Assembly: GCA_964036045.1 (NCBI GenBank)
Contig: OZ038381.1
Span: 105,901,367 to 105,965,366, forward strand
Reading direction: 5' to 3'
Origin: Eutreptiella sp. 'Long Island Sound 2002'
Lineage: Eukaryota; Euglenozoa; Euglenophyceae; Eutreptiales; Eutreptiaceae
Length of the DNA stretch: 64,000 nucleotides
The notes beneath the pieces were generated by a model. It saw only the letters and a list, made by a program, of their open reading frames with translations. It was not told the DNA's origin and did no database searches. Shown one piece after another: positions 23,054 to 35,185 of the stretch. Both the position numbers and the translations under genes were made by a program. How positions within the stretch are numbered: position 1 is the stretch's first letter; every line of letters begins with the position of its first letter.

Positions 23054-26009
23054 TTATGCATGTTCAAACTGATCGAAAAAATACTGAGGAAACGATGCAC
23101 GGGGCTCCCAAGTGTCGCCGTCAGGCCCGAATCCCTGCCACCTAACCAGGAACTTCGTTGCTACATACTGCTCATTCGTGTCATTACTAGCTTCAAACGC
23201 CGCGATCATCTCATCAGATAGGTTGCACACCGGCTCTTCAGTATCATCGTCCGGGCCCCAACCACGCCATCTTACAATATACCGCACACCAGTAGGCCAC
23301 ACCACCTTGCCTACGATTTTCTCTACCTCATACTCATCCTCATTCTCATGAGGATGCTCCGGTGCGGTCATGGGTGGAGGCTGCGCTGCAGCCTTGGGTG
23401 GGGTGCGCTCTCGGGGTCGGGCACTCTGGGACGGGGGGGGGGGGGCTTTGGCGGGTGCGGTGGGAAATGGTTTGGGTTTGGGTTTGGGGTTGGGGTGGGG
23501 TTGGGGTTTGGGGTCGGCTTTCGCTTGGGGTTTGAGTGCGGCTTTCGGTGTCGCCTGGGGTTCGGTTTTGGCTTTGGGTTTGGGGGCGGCTTTGAATGGG
23601 GCTTTGGGGGTGCCGGCAAGAAGACCAGGAGACAAGCGTCGTGCCATGGCTTCACTCAATTCCTCAGGGACTACCACCGGAGCATCTCCAGGGTCATCAT
23701 GCAATGCTACATCATCATCGCCATGACAATCCTGCCACTCAGGGTGCTCGTCTACCTCATCACCTTCATTACCCTCATCATCATCAACATTATGTGCAAC
23801 CTGAATCTTGTCCCCTGCTACTGGATGCAAACCCACAGTAGCCAGTGTTGCATTGGCATTCACCCAGTTAAATAGGTTCCCTTCTGCATTCAACGCCCGG
23901 GCTTCATCAAAGAGGGCTTGCTGGTTGTCTCCCCATGCTCCAAGTAGACCGGCTTGTTCCAAACCCCGCAGCAGTGTCGCACTATCATCCGCAAGGGTTA
24001 CAAGAGCCTGACCAAGCCACTGGCAGAAAGGATTCTTCAATTGCTGGAGCTTAGAATCAACTTCAATCTGATCGGGAGGGGTACCTGCCAAGACCTCTTT
24101 AGTTATTAAGGAAGCCAACCATTTACCTGACGCCGATGTGACCAGACACTTCAGCACAAAATTGATGGCCACATCCAATGGTTGCAACCACGCAGTGTAG
24201 CCAGCCGGGACGAATAGTAGGATGAGGGTAGGATATTGTTCGCGACTCCATTCAAGAAAAGCCCTTGACCGATGTGAGGAGTGCACATCTAACATAAGGA
24301 TCCAACGAACGTCCCGGGCATCCAATCCTCTTTGCGATGCATACACTTCAACATGGGTGGCAAAAATCTTATCAATCAATTCCTTGAAGGTCTCCGTGGT
24401 TTGCCAATGGCTCTCTGAGTGGGTGTGAAACAAATTTAAGAAGCGGCTGAGGGTGGTTGCATCGGGCTGGCAGTGCTCTGTTTTGCCTTGCGAAATCACT
24501 TGCATAAAAGGCAAGAGCAAACCAGCTGCGGTCACAATAGGGTTGCAAGTAAAATGCCGCTTATCATTGGCTCCTACAAATTGCACTTGGGTACCCCGCC
24601 CGCCCGCTGCCCAACCGCGGTTAGTCAAAGCCAAAAGCTTCATCCCAGTCTCATCCAAATTTAGCATCAATTCGCGAGGGACATTAAAGATGCACACAAG
24701 GTAGGTGAGTCGAAGGAGGAAGAGATGTTTCATGCGGGTGATCTCTGGTGTCGTGTTATTTGGAGACGACGAAGTGACTTTGCAATATCTCAAACCCAAA
24801 GAGCGAGCAAACCTGCAAACCCAGTGCTTTCCAAACGACATCTTCGTGTGACCACTCTCTTTGTATGAACCAAGAAGATCACCATGGCCATGCGCAACCA
24901 TAATGCCCGTGAAGAAAGGAATGAGAATGCTGCTACTAAGCGGAACACGCGCCAAGTACAAATTGACCTAAATTGTGGCAAGAAGCACGAGAATAACACA
25001 AGAAAGAATATAATGCTTGGGAACGGGCACGCTTGCTGGTTCAACCAACTTCCCAACCTTCCTTTTTTTGGGGGGGGGCTTTTGGGGTTTTTGGGGGTTT
25101 GTTGGCCTGTGCTTGTGCAATCCTGTCCCAACCCTTCACATGATTCTACCCAAAATGTTTACGAAAGCGTGTGGGGAAAGTTCTCTTCACAATTTCGACC
25201 ACTTGCACTCCACTGGGCAATTGCAAAGTATTCTCCATCTCAAAATAAATCTCACGATCCTCTTCCGTGTACTTCTTTCCCCTATTTTTTCCGGCAGGCA
25301 CACATGTTTCAAGGGGCAAAAGGGCTTCGGGTTCGGGTTCATGTGCTTCACTCTCACTTGGTTGAACAACCGCAACCAAAGAATCCGTAAGAGAATCATC
25401 CAACCCGGAGTCCAAAAGTGAACCCAAGGAAAGATCCAACCCAGCATCCAACCTAGTTGGTTCGGAATTGCTCTCATCACACAAACGAGAATTAGCTTGC
25501 TTCTCTAGAAACTGTGGAACACTGGTTGTTGTGAGCGAAACATCCCACTCCTTTGGAGGCACTTTGGGAAGAGGATCACCAAGGCCTAAAGATTGAGCTT
25601 CCTCAATGCTACCAATCGATGAAAGCATGTCGTACAACCCATTAGTCCATTCTCGATGCTTCTTGGTGGTTGCGGATGGGCGTCAAACAACATTTACAAT
25701 AGCACGGCGTGGCCAATCCAATTGCCAAAGTTCAGCCAATTCTGCAACCTGACAACACAATCTAAAAGGTGTTAGAGTTGTCTACAACCAACATATGTTC
25801 CATTGTAAGCCTTGAGCGCATACCTTCTTGGCTTGCATTTGTTGTTGTTTCAGAATCTCCTTGGCCTTCTCCTTCATAGCTTCATCTTCTTCAACTCGCC
25901 TTTGTTTCTCTTCCGGCGTCAGTCGTCTGAAGTTGATGGTTCCATCTTTGAGGCGCTTGTTTATGACCCCCTCTTGGTGTCCAAAAATGGAAAATAGGCA
26001 ATCGGCCAT
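23054..26009 (-). pseudogene. Pogo/CENP-B-like DDE transposase gene with two C-terminal chromodomains
   Basis: The main frame (24961-23054) has a DDE_1-type core: LNLDETG (Asp at residue 103), GLDARDVRWILMLDVHSSH (Asp 225) and GYTAWLQPLDVAINF (Asp 263), i.e. DD37D spacing, as in pogo/Tigger transposases. After an acidic and a Lys-Pro-rich linker come two chromodomain-like blocks: residues about 544-590 with YIVRWRGWGPDDDTEEP, and 599-635 with KFLVRWQGFGPDGDTWEP. The 5' part lies upstream: exon 1 26009-25824 from ATG 26009, intron 25823-25749, then a frame from 25748. It has a TGA (25685), a TAG (25148) and a shift before the core. The upstream HTH-like part includes SFGKHWVCRFARSLGLRY. Cuts and moves DNA if active; this copy is broken. 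TIRs were not found. Confidence 0.8.
25749..25823 (-). other. 75-bp GT-AG intron in the transposase gene
   Basis: On the minus strand, exon 1 ends ...CAAGCCAAGAAG and the intron starts GTATGC; it ends TTGTGTTGTCAG before GTTGCAGAATTGG. Splicing joins MQAKK to VAELAELWQLDWPRR in one frame, whereas unspliced reading stops after a few codons. Consensus donor, pyrimidine-rich acceptor and a restored frame support a real spliceosomal intron. Confidence 0.65.
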
Positions 26010-26886
26010 GGGGAAATTCTAGTAAGACATGCCGACATTGGATCGCTGGTTGCCGCTCATCCTTTTCCTCGATCGGGGAACTTAGCGGCAAGCAAACGGC
26101 ACCCTAACAGAGGTGTTATAACACCAAAACACGTATTTCATGACCAAATAGCATAACAGGCAACTTGTAGTTCGAAGGTCCAACTTCCAAAAAACGGCCT
26201 ATATATATCTATATTTTCCTAATTGAGCCTAGATTACAAATAATCCACGCGGCTAAGGTGGCCTTAGCGAACCAAGGAGGTTGTCGCACGACGCAAGGCA
26301 CATTGTAACACCGGTTAGGCAATGAAATGAGGAGATTTGGGCATTTAACACCAACATGCCAGATTACAAATCTTGTACATCACACTTTAGATTCAACAGA
26401 GCACGAAACAGACCTGAGGAACTCGGGTTGAGGTTGCTGGTATAGGAGCGGCCTATGTGTACGCACAGCTCAAGGACGTTGGTTGTATCAGTGTGCCTAC
26501 ACACCAAGGTGAATCAGGATTCGTACTCCAGAATGTTACAACGCCGGACCTTTGACGGTTGCATGCTAAGAAACGTGCAAAATCATTTACATTGGTGCAA
26601 AAAAGGCATTCATACCTTCCAGAGAAAATCGAAGATGTCTTGCCCCAAGAACTCAAATCCCAGCGGAAAGCAGCAGCGCGCGGTGACCAATCATCGCAGA
26701 ACTGGGCCATAATAATTAATTCTGCTGCTGCAGGCCCGCAGATTCGCACAAAATAAATTCCAAAATTATTTTGAATGGTCGCAGTGATATCGATTCACAG
26801 GCTTTACAAGCTACCATGCGTAGTAGGTGCGGTACTTAGTCAGCTTTGTAGGCAATCGGCGGCACACGGCGAAGGACTCCTCCTCT
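26010..26886. other. Stretch without recognisable genes
   Basis: Contains the region upstream of the transposase gene and the unseen 5' end of element C. No LTR or TIR was recognised. Short frames on both strands have no domains. Confidence 0.4.
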
Positions 26887-27358
26887 GAAAGCATGCACAT
26901 CAGGCGTTAGGGTCTGAGGCCACCAAGGCAATCGAGGTGGCCAGAAAAGCATCCCAAAAGGCCCAATTGGCCTCCGAAGCACCGGGCCGAAGTGCCGCTA
27001 AGGCGGAGGGGGTCAACACGCGGACAACCGCGTTGTACTACAACGTCTCTCACATCAACAAGCGGCTCGATGAGCACGAGGAAGCCACATGGGCAGGCAG
27101 AGAGGCCTTGCGGGGCCGTATACAGACATTGGAGGACGCCAACTCCGCCGGGAACAGCCACAGCACGCGGAGCAACGCTGCCGCCGAGGTCCCAGCGGCC
27201 AACGTGACCATCTAGGCAATCAAGAGAGACGTTGCGGCCATGTCGGCCGACGTCAAGGCTGCCGTTGCCGCCAGGGAGTTACTCCGGGGCACCAAAACCA
27301 TCCTGGAGGGGCTCCAAGTCGAGGTGTGCTCCGCACGTAGCGGGGGTGCCCAGCACAA
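26887..27358 (+). pseudogene. Element C gag region, N-terminal coiled-coil segment
   Basis: The frame is open from about 26887 after a TGA and reads ALGSEATKAIEVARKASQKA, continuing as an Ala/Lys/Glu-rich helical protein with HINKRLDEHEEATWAGREAL. It is interrupted by TAG 27213-27215 in a context (TI*AIKRDVAAM) that suggests a former Gln. After the stop, AIKRDVAAMSADVKAAVAAR continues the heptad-like pattern. The frame is cut at 27359 by the left end of a TIR transposon fragment and resumes at about 27880. No enzyme motifs are present. A structural, self-assembling gag role is inferred from composition and position only. Confidence 0.5.
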
Positions 27359-27878
27359 GTAGGATTTTATGACGTCCAAAAATCCCAAAACCTGCAGCAT
27401 AAAAAAAACACTCCCTTTTAAGTAGTTAGCATGCTGTAAATTGTGTCTGGACGATCTCAGTCCCCATACAACATTTCTGCATCCAGCACCCTCAGAAAAG
27501 GGGTGGGGAGGTCTTCAACTGCTTGGCTGAGGCCAAAGAACACAATTTTGCAACAAAAAGGGGGCCCTTTGATGCTATTTTGCCCATGAAAAATGGCACA
27601 TTTTGGGGCATACGCATGCTGTAAATTGCGTTTCTGTGATCTGTTTGCCCCTACAACCTGCTTGTGAGCATCCACCATCCTCAAAATAGGGGGGGGTCTT
27701 CAACTGCTTATCTCAAGCTAAGAAAACTCAATTATTGGCAAAAAAACGACCATTTTAGGCCGTTTTTGTTTCATGAAAAATGGCAATTTTCCGTGCATAC
27801 GCATGCTGTAGATTGTGTTTTCATGATATATATGCCTCTAGAACCTGCGTTTTCGTATCTGGCACCCTTAAAATGGGA
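27359..27878 (+). mobile_element. Terminal fragment of an element F-type TIR transposon
   Basis: It starts TAGGATTTTATG followed by GTCCAAAAATCCCAAAACC, matching the left end of element F (55566 onward) in all but about three of 35 positions. It then holds repeats of about 187 bp with the words CATACGCATGCTGTA and ..CACCCTCA/TAAAATGGG, resembling the satellite of element F, and ends inside a unit at ...CACCCTTAAAATGGGA. No right terminus is seen. It splits the gag frame of element C. It is either an internally deleted copy or a solo end left by recombination. Confidence 0.6.
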
Positions 27879-29220
27879 CATCATCGAGATCACGGAGACC
27901 GTCCGACACGTCAACGAGAGGGCCACCCTCGCCATGCAGGGCGCCGAGGAGGCAACAGCAGCCACCTACAAGATTAAAAGGGACGCTGCCGCCACACGGG
28001 AAACCGCCATCGTCAACAGCAAGTCCATCGACACCACAGAGCGGGACGTGGAGGCCGCGTGGAGCGACATCAACGGTCTCCGCAACGGCGTCAAGAAGAT
28101 CGAGGCAGCCGCCGAGGTCAGCAACCAAAGCCTCCAGCGTCTGCGGCGGGACACGGACGCCAACGTCAAGACTCCCAACAGCGACGCGAAGGCCGCAAGC
28201 CAATGGGCAGCCACAGCCCAAGGCGCCGCCGAGGAGACCAAAACGGACGCAGCTTCTTTGCGCAGAGAGCTGCAGGCAGCCCAAGCCCAGGTCGAGGCCC
28301 ACGCCGCTGCAGTCCAAAGGGCAAAGCGGGAGGCGGCGGACGCACGGCAGCAAGCTGCTGCAGCGGGGTACCCCGTCAAGCTCCTCCAGCACGAAATTGC
28401 CGCCGTCGAGCAGCAGAATGAGCGGCGGTACAATGCGCTGCAACGGGCGTCAGACACAGCCAAAGCAGCGCAACAGGCCGAGGCCGAGAGGGTTAGGGCC
28501 AAGTTTCAGGCAGTTCATAGCGCCAAGGAGGATTGGCAAGCGGCCATCGACGTAGAGGTAGAGTCTCTTTGAGGTATGCAGGCTGAGCTGGTAAAAGCAC
28601 CGGTCTAAAACACCTCTGTTGGACAAGCAAGCATGCATGATAGTGCGGGATTGGCTGAATGGGTTCGAGAAGCTCGGAAAGCTGCACTAACAGCCAAATC
28701 AGAGGCAGATAGAGCCGAGTTGATGCGTTCCAGTGTGGAACAGATGCGAAGTTTGCATTGACCAGCCGAGGAGGACACAGCTGGGAGGGCTGAGGCGGCA
28801 GCACTCGGGGCTAGGCAAGTTGCTGTTGCTACCCGGGAGGACTGCAATACTTATGTGCAAAATGCACGTAAATTGGCCGGGGAAGCGCAAGCAGCTTATA
28901 AGAGACTGGCGCAACAGCCTCCGCACCCCCCGCGAGGTCCCACGCCGTCTGAGTTGGATGATTTTCAGCAAACGGCTCAACGGTGGTTGGAGGAATGTGA
29001 AGCACGTGCCTCCGTGGCTCGGCAACATGCTGAGAATGCTAGCGAGTTTGCCAAAAGTGCAAATGTAAGTGCTGGCCAAGCAGCAAAACGCGCAGAGAGC
29101 ATCAAAGATGCTTCTCATCGTGCAATAGGTGAATCACCGGGCGGTACAGAACCGCCGCAGCCGATCGTGACTGAACTGAGGGTGAAATTGGACAATTGCA
29201 GTCTCATTTTCGTAACTTGA
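27879..29220 (+). pseudogene. Element C gag region, long Ala-rich coiled coil
   Basis: An open frame from about 27879 to 28572 encodes about 230 residues of continuous helix-forming sequence (for example LRRELQAAQAQVEAHAAAVQ and ERRYNALQRASDTAKAAQQ). After TGA 28570-28572 a related Ala/Glu-rich sequence continues through a frame change to about 29220 (EADRAELMRSSVEQMRSL, QRWLEECEARASVARQHAEN). Heptads dominate with no Cys/His motif or enzymatic motif. In place and style it matches the gag region of element D, which is also a long coiled coil. I infer a particle-forming or RNA-packaging role, unproven. Confidence 0.5.
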
Positions 29221-29422
29221 AACAGGAAATCGGCCAGAAAGTCAACGAATTCGTTGATTTGGTATCCGACGTCAAAAAAGACACTTGCAATAGGTTGGAC
29301 GACTAGGATGGCAAATTGGCCAGACACTCAGCCACAGGGTCATCCCCAAAAGGAGGTCCGAGTGTGGATGGCCTTGAAGCTGAAATGCAGCAATTTCTAG
29401 ACGAGATGACGTTTGGGGACAA

Positions 29423-30648
29423 ATGGAGGCGGACTCTGAGGCATATGATTACTTGGATGAGCACTTGACGCAGTTGGAAAACGGGACAACTCCAAGTCTA
29501 AGGGATCTCGGGCCACGGGACAATTCCGGGCCCCCTCAGTTAGACAACACCGGTCCCGGACAGCAACCCACGCGTGAAGAAAATGGTCCCTGGTATGAAG
29601 ACTGTAGGTCAGAACGGTCTGAGAGGTCTGAAACTAGTGATAGGGCTTCGTATGATCGGCCCACCGACCGGCATAGCCGTAGCAGCAGGGATGGTCTACG
29701 TAGCGTCCGGTATGGTTGTTATCTTCGAACGGTGCGGGGTTATGATCCCCTTGAAGGCTTGCCGGAACCGCCAGGATGGTGGAAAAGTGGCCTGTATGGA
29801 CCGCTTCCTGGAGTCTTCGGGGGACACGGGGACATTCGCTGGTTCCAGATTGCCCCCTATTTCCAAGACAGTTACTTCATTCCTGGAAAGGCATATCGCA
29901 CAGCCGCTGAAAAAGGATACCATACAGAAACAGGCTAAAATTCATCCCAAGGGTATTCATGTAGAAATGGCTTTCAAGGAGGCCAGCCTCCATTGAAGTT
30001 TAAGTCTTTCACAGACATCCCGCGGAATGCAACGGCAGCATCCAATGAAGGGATGTTCGGGGAGCATAAGAATTCCTGGCCCAATTTGAGAAAAAAGAAC
30101 GCCCTTCAAAAAACGGCCAAAGTGCCTCTTTGGGACGGTGAGCCTGCCACTTTGGAGCGTTGGATCCATAGAACGCTTCGCTGGAGGCGAAATCATGCCA
30201 ACAGCTTTCATCAAGGCCAGCAGGCAAAGATCTTAATCGCGGTCATAGAAAATGAGGGTGTAAGGGATAGGATCGAGAAGGCATATGATCGCAAAAACAT
30301 GTCGTTGAAGGATCTCTGGTTCTGCATCACCGGGAGAGTGATGGAAAATATCCATCGTCCGGAAGCCGTTTGGCGCGCACGACACTTCCCTAACGTTGTT
30401 TTGACCTCTAGGAAGATTGGGCTGACAATGCGGCACACGACTGCACAGTTGCTTGCTGTTCTTGAACAGCACACCGAGGATGTGCCGGCGGACAAGAAAG
30501 TGAAGGCAGCATACAACAAACTTTACTCTTTGCAGGCAGAGTATGCGGGGCTTGAGTTCAACTATCTGGAAATGATCCTCATGATGCTGCCTCTCATCCA
30601 GGCTTCGGCGTACCAGGAGCAACAGGAGGAGTATATGGATAATCCTAG
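29423..30648 (+). pseudogene. Element C gag, capsid-like part, cut by element D
   Basis: Two overlapping frames, 29423-29938 and 29993-30648. The first is acidic, Arg/Ser-rich (SERSERSETSDRASYDRP) and ends in an aromatic segment with GWWKSGLYGPLPGVF. The second reads KVPLWDGEPATLERWIHRTL, then a largely helical region to YLEMILMMLPLIQ. The phrase 'W.G....L..W......' followed by helices is typical of retrotransposon gag (capsid) domains. The frame is interrupted at 30648/30649 by the LTR of element D; its continuation is at 48010. The segment between 29220 and 29423 keeps gag-like sequence broken by stops. Confidence 0.6.
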
Positions 30649-33600
30649 TGACGCGTTCCCGTGGGGGGCCTGGCCACGGGACGCTGCGGTGGACACGCAC
30701 AAGCAAGCAGGCAGGCAAAGCACTGCGCTCACAGGGGCATCCTCATGCTCATGTCATGTGACAAAGCGTTTCAGGATCCTTGCCACTCTGAAACAAGGGA
30801 ACAAAAGTATGTACAGCAACACATCAGGATATGTACACATGGGGTTGAGACTGGTCTGGGGTAAGGGCATAACAGAACAATAGACACTCGGTCCAAACCC
30901 ATATCCTCATCCCAGGTCCGACCCTCCCAGTGTCTGGCAGGGGCGGGGGTCCAAACACAACCCATGCCCTGCTCAGTCCGGACCCTGAAACCCTGCCCAT
31001 TGGGGAGGGTGTCCCGCCCAGCCACAGGCGAGTTCCTAGCAACCAAGGGGCGCCAAGGCCAGCCAACAGTTGCTCACCATGCTCCCTTAACGGCGGGTCC
31101 CAACCCCCCATTTGAGCCAGAGATGAGGACCCGCCATTATCCCCTAGGAGTTGGTAGCTGAAAATGGGCTTTTTCAGCCCAAACTGATATTGGCTGGAAA
31201 AACTCCAAAATTGATCCCTCATCCGGACCATCCAGAGGTAGGGACGAGGCAACTGACTCCATGCCCTTCATGTAGGAACTCTCCAGACCCTTCACTCAGC
31301 CTGGCTCCCCCTGAGGTCCCGGCATCAGGGCGCCACGGATTCGCCACGTGGGGTCATGATGCCAAAAGCACCAAAATGGGAGTCATTTCCACAGTCAGCT
31401 CGCTCGGCCAGGGCAAGGCCAATAGCACACAGGATAGGAGGTAGGACCTAGGATCTTTATCTAAGTGCAAGACCTGGCATTAGGTCCGGGCTCCCCATAG
31501 GCAAAGAGATATGGGACCGTCAAATGACCACATGGGGGGGTGAAATTGGGGTCCCAAAAAGGGATCATTTTGGCTACCCAAAATGAACCAAAATAGAAGG
31601 TAACCCCAATGGTATATCTCCCGGCCGGCTTGGAGATCGGATCAGTCGTTCGACATGCAATCCACGAGGAGTTCAATGGAGACCCCCACACACTTGGCTC
31701 TCAAAGATCTTCATGCCAATCAGCGTGGTTACAATCCAAACTGGGTCAACAACTGCCAAAATGGCACAGTTGGCCGCCTCGGGCGACCGTCCAGGGTAGG
31801 AAACCTTGGCGATCTCGTCAGGCCAAGCCTTGATTCACGACCGTTGATATTGCCTTTGGTCCCATGCCTTGGGGTTTGGCTTGCTGTCACACTGGCTGCT
31901 TAGTGTTCACCGAGGGGATGACCACACGGATGGGGCAGAAAGCAGCATGCGGTGCAAAGGGGGGGATCATGGATCGCACCAAACGTTGAATAACTCCAAA
32001 TGAGCCAGAGGAGCAAATACGAACCTGAATGGTGTTCAACCCTTCATCCTATGCTACAACAATGACACTCTCAGTCTGGCTAGGTCCCTTGCCCCATGGA
32101 GATATGGTAGTTCCAATATGGCATACAATGGCAAAAACAGCGAAATTTGGCCAAAATGGCCCGCACTCATGATTCCATATCTCCATGGCCACGGCCAGGA
32201 TCCCTCGCACCAAGAGTGCTAGAGACACATGGGACTTAGGTCCCAATATATGCCACTTGCCAACCCTCATGGTCGCCTCTAGTCATTTTCCCTATTGGAG
32301 GGAAAATGACACACAAATGGGGCAGAATGGCAACATACCCCAAATTGGGTGACTCACAACTCTCCCTTCAAGAGGAGAGGCCACATGGGGAAACACCCCA
32401 TTCGATGCGGGTTTATGTGCCCTCTCCGAATCGCCCCTACCCTTGGTCAAGTGGCGCACGCAACCTCGGGCGGAACATTAAGGTGGAGCTGGGGTTTGTG
32501 GCCATTCTGGGCAAAACGGCCAAAATTCACCCAAAAGTGGTCACTCGAAGAATCGTATCTTCGTATCACAAGAGAAAGGAGCCTTGGGCTTTTGCATGAA
32601 TGCAAACCGAAGCTTTGCTTCCCTTTTGCAACAGGGGTTGGGGTTCAAAGCATAATGGAAGCATTTTTAACACCCCAATCCTTGAAGCACACTATTTATG
32701 GGAAAAAGTGCATATATCGGCGATATTGGTATGTACATATCTTTGGGTCATTGAGAAACAAAAATATGAGTAAACATTTTTGGAGTAGGCCGATAGTAGG
32801 TGCCTCCAATTATGCACACCATGGTTAGATTGTCTCCGACCACTCGTGTCATTAGTGTTTGCATATGAGCGCGTGTGCAAAGAGGCAGTATCGCACGCGT
32901 GCTTACAAGGTGACATTAGAGAAAATACAAGACAAAGTTGCAAAAATCAACCAAGCCGTCCACGATGTCCTTCCTGGTCTTTACTTTACATATTGCATTT
33001 GTTTGAGGCTCAACTCCTCATAGGATTTGAGTACGAGCCTTGGGGGTTGGGCCATTTTGGCCTTATTTTCGACCAAAAATTGCCCTTTTTCAAACAATGA
33101 GTTTTGGTACGCATTGAATTGTGTGGAGCCATTGTTGAGTTGGCTCGAATAACGAAAAAGGCCTAGGGCTTTTGGTCTTGTGAGCATTGTGTTCGGTTAT
33201 TAATGTGCATGCTCACAAGGCCACAAAGTTAGTGTTTGTGCACGTTAACAACTCGGGTTTACAACACCCATACGCTGCCTAAAACATCCCTATTGCCCTC
33301 TTCCCCATGCAAAGTGATATGCCCACGTGAAAGGGGCATGAATGAAAGGCATAGGGGGGGAATGTGGGGTTCCGTCCAAACTCATGGTCCTTGAGAACCA
33401 TGAGTTCGAGCGATCGACGGAAAAGCTTGCGCGCTGATTTTCTCTCAGACGCAACGGCGAAACATTCTGGTGAACACACCGGATGAAAGTACAAGAGAAC
33501 CCCTCTAGATCCAGCCCTTAAGTTACTTTAGAACCTCAAAGGTACTCGGGAAAAGTCCATCACAAAACTCGCCACAGAGAAGCGACGAAAGCGCGCAAAC

Positions 33601-33861
33601 AGGTGACAACAGGCAGCGATTTCACGACAATTAGAAATCGCGGTAGAAATCAGGTATTCCACCGATTTCTAACCGAAAATCGACCAAGACAGTAGAATTT
33701 TGGTAATTCTACATCGATTGAATGGTTAGGGATCGGATCCTCGATCCCGCGGATTCGAGAACAGGGATATCCCGCTGACAGCCGGTGTCAACGGCTTCCG
33801 CACGGATGTGACGGCTCACAGGCCCCTGGGCCATGGGCCATAGGTTCTGGGTACCGCTTCA
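30649..33861 (-). repeat. 3' LTR of element D
   Basis: 3,213 bp, a direct copy of 44853-48009. The two match very closely in places (for example about 32330-32540 against 46540-46750) and are visibly more diverged with indels elsewhere (about 30900-32290 and 32540-32600). No coding sequence inside. It contains a hairpin with gggct and agccc arms at about 31155-31180. Confidence 0.92.
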
Positions 33862-33872
33862 CCCCCCTCCTT
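33862..33872 (-). promoter_or_regulatory. Polypurine tract of element D
   Basis: Minus-strand AAGGAGGGGGG immediately next to the LTR edge (TGAAGCGG). It primes plus-strand DNA synthesis in LTR elements. The exact abutment with the LTR defines the boundary. Confidence 0.85.
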
Positions 33873-35185
33873 ACAGCAAACCCTGGGGGGGCTGGATAAC
33901 ACCCAAGCATGGCAGCGGGTACCCAGGACCATCCCCTGAAGGGTGAGGGGTGTCACATCCTCACTTCAGGCCAATTTGCGGGTTAGGTGGCACAAACGGC
34001 CAACATAGGCGCCACACGATGACCGAGGTGGTCCCACGGGTCGAAAGCCACCACAAAGATCCATCAGGCTACCCAAGGCTTCCCAAGGCCGCAGGCCGGG
34101 GGAGAGTCCCCACGGGTCTTCCCTTGGGCGCACCATGTCCATATCCACGACGCGAGTCCAGAGTGGTAAAGCCGCAAAAGCTCCTCCATAAGAGATCGGG
34201 CATCAAGGCCGTCTTTTCCCTCGCCCAATTACCACGAAGGCCATGCATGGGGGAGTCCCCATGCAGTCTGGTCAGAAGCGTCGACTCCTCAAACCACCAG
34301 TTTCCCAGGCAGACTGACCGAGGTCAGGACACCGGAGGCCGCCACCCGACTGCAAGTGCGTCTGCGAGTCGGTAGGCTCACACTGGGACTGCCAGTGGCG
34401 GGCTGCTGGGAGTGTAGTCAGGCAACTGGGCTTCCCGCCTGGCGCCATCAGGATCTCAGCACATCACAGCCACTAGGGCACACGGTATCACGGGCACTCA
34501 AACATGACAATCTGTACTTAGGTACTGGTCCAGGCTGGACCTTATGTAAGAGCATGTACACAGCGACTCAGGGCGCCTTAGTATTCGATTCGTGTCCCCT
34601 CGGGGGAAAAACTGTCCATTCCTCAGTGATGGGCCATTAACACTCAACATACAGATGCACATATCCACGAGAACACAAAATTAAGCAATAAACGGGTAAA
34701 TAGGCGTGTAAACACACTCCGGACAGAGTGTCAAACCACGCCCCGGTCAGGATAAGGCATATGCAGGAGGGTGGACAGAAAAACGCCTGAGTTCAGGCCA
34801 TATATAGTCTGCAGACACACATCGACTGGTCTGGATCCCGCAAGTGCCATGGGACCAGACCACACACCCAAAGATCGCAATGCCGCTGACAGCGGCATCC
34901 GTTGCGCAACGTCGTACGGGCCTTAAGGCCTCAATGTGGGATAATGAAGGGGGGCCATCCGCTCTGGGGGGTATGGCCGTCCAAGCCTGCCAGGGAAATG
35001 TCAGCAGGAAAATGCTTACGGAAAGTGTTTGCCGAAAGCATCTAAGCCTGAACTGAGCACCCGGCGTGAGCAAAATCCAGCTCCTGCAAACTGCAATGAT
35101 ATGCTTTGCAATGTCATGGAGCCTGGATTCCGAAATCTCACTGGAAGGTCCAGCGATGCTCACAGGGGAGAGCCCAGAGCGGTGA
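33873..35185 (-). other. 3' non-coding region of element D
   Basis: About 1.3 kb between the chromodomain stop and the polypurine tract. Frames here have no recognisable domain. Confidence 0.5.

Noticed and set aside
33040-33070. Dinoflagellate spliced-leader relic (ccattttggc words)
   Set aside because: Only short CCATTTTGGC-like words were seen, in AT-rich satellites and LTRs; no 22-nt leader match was found, so I do not use it to name the organism.
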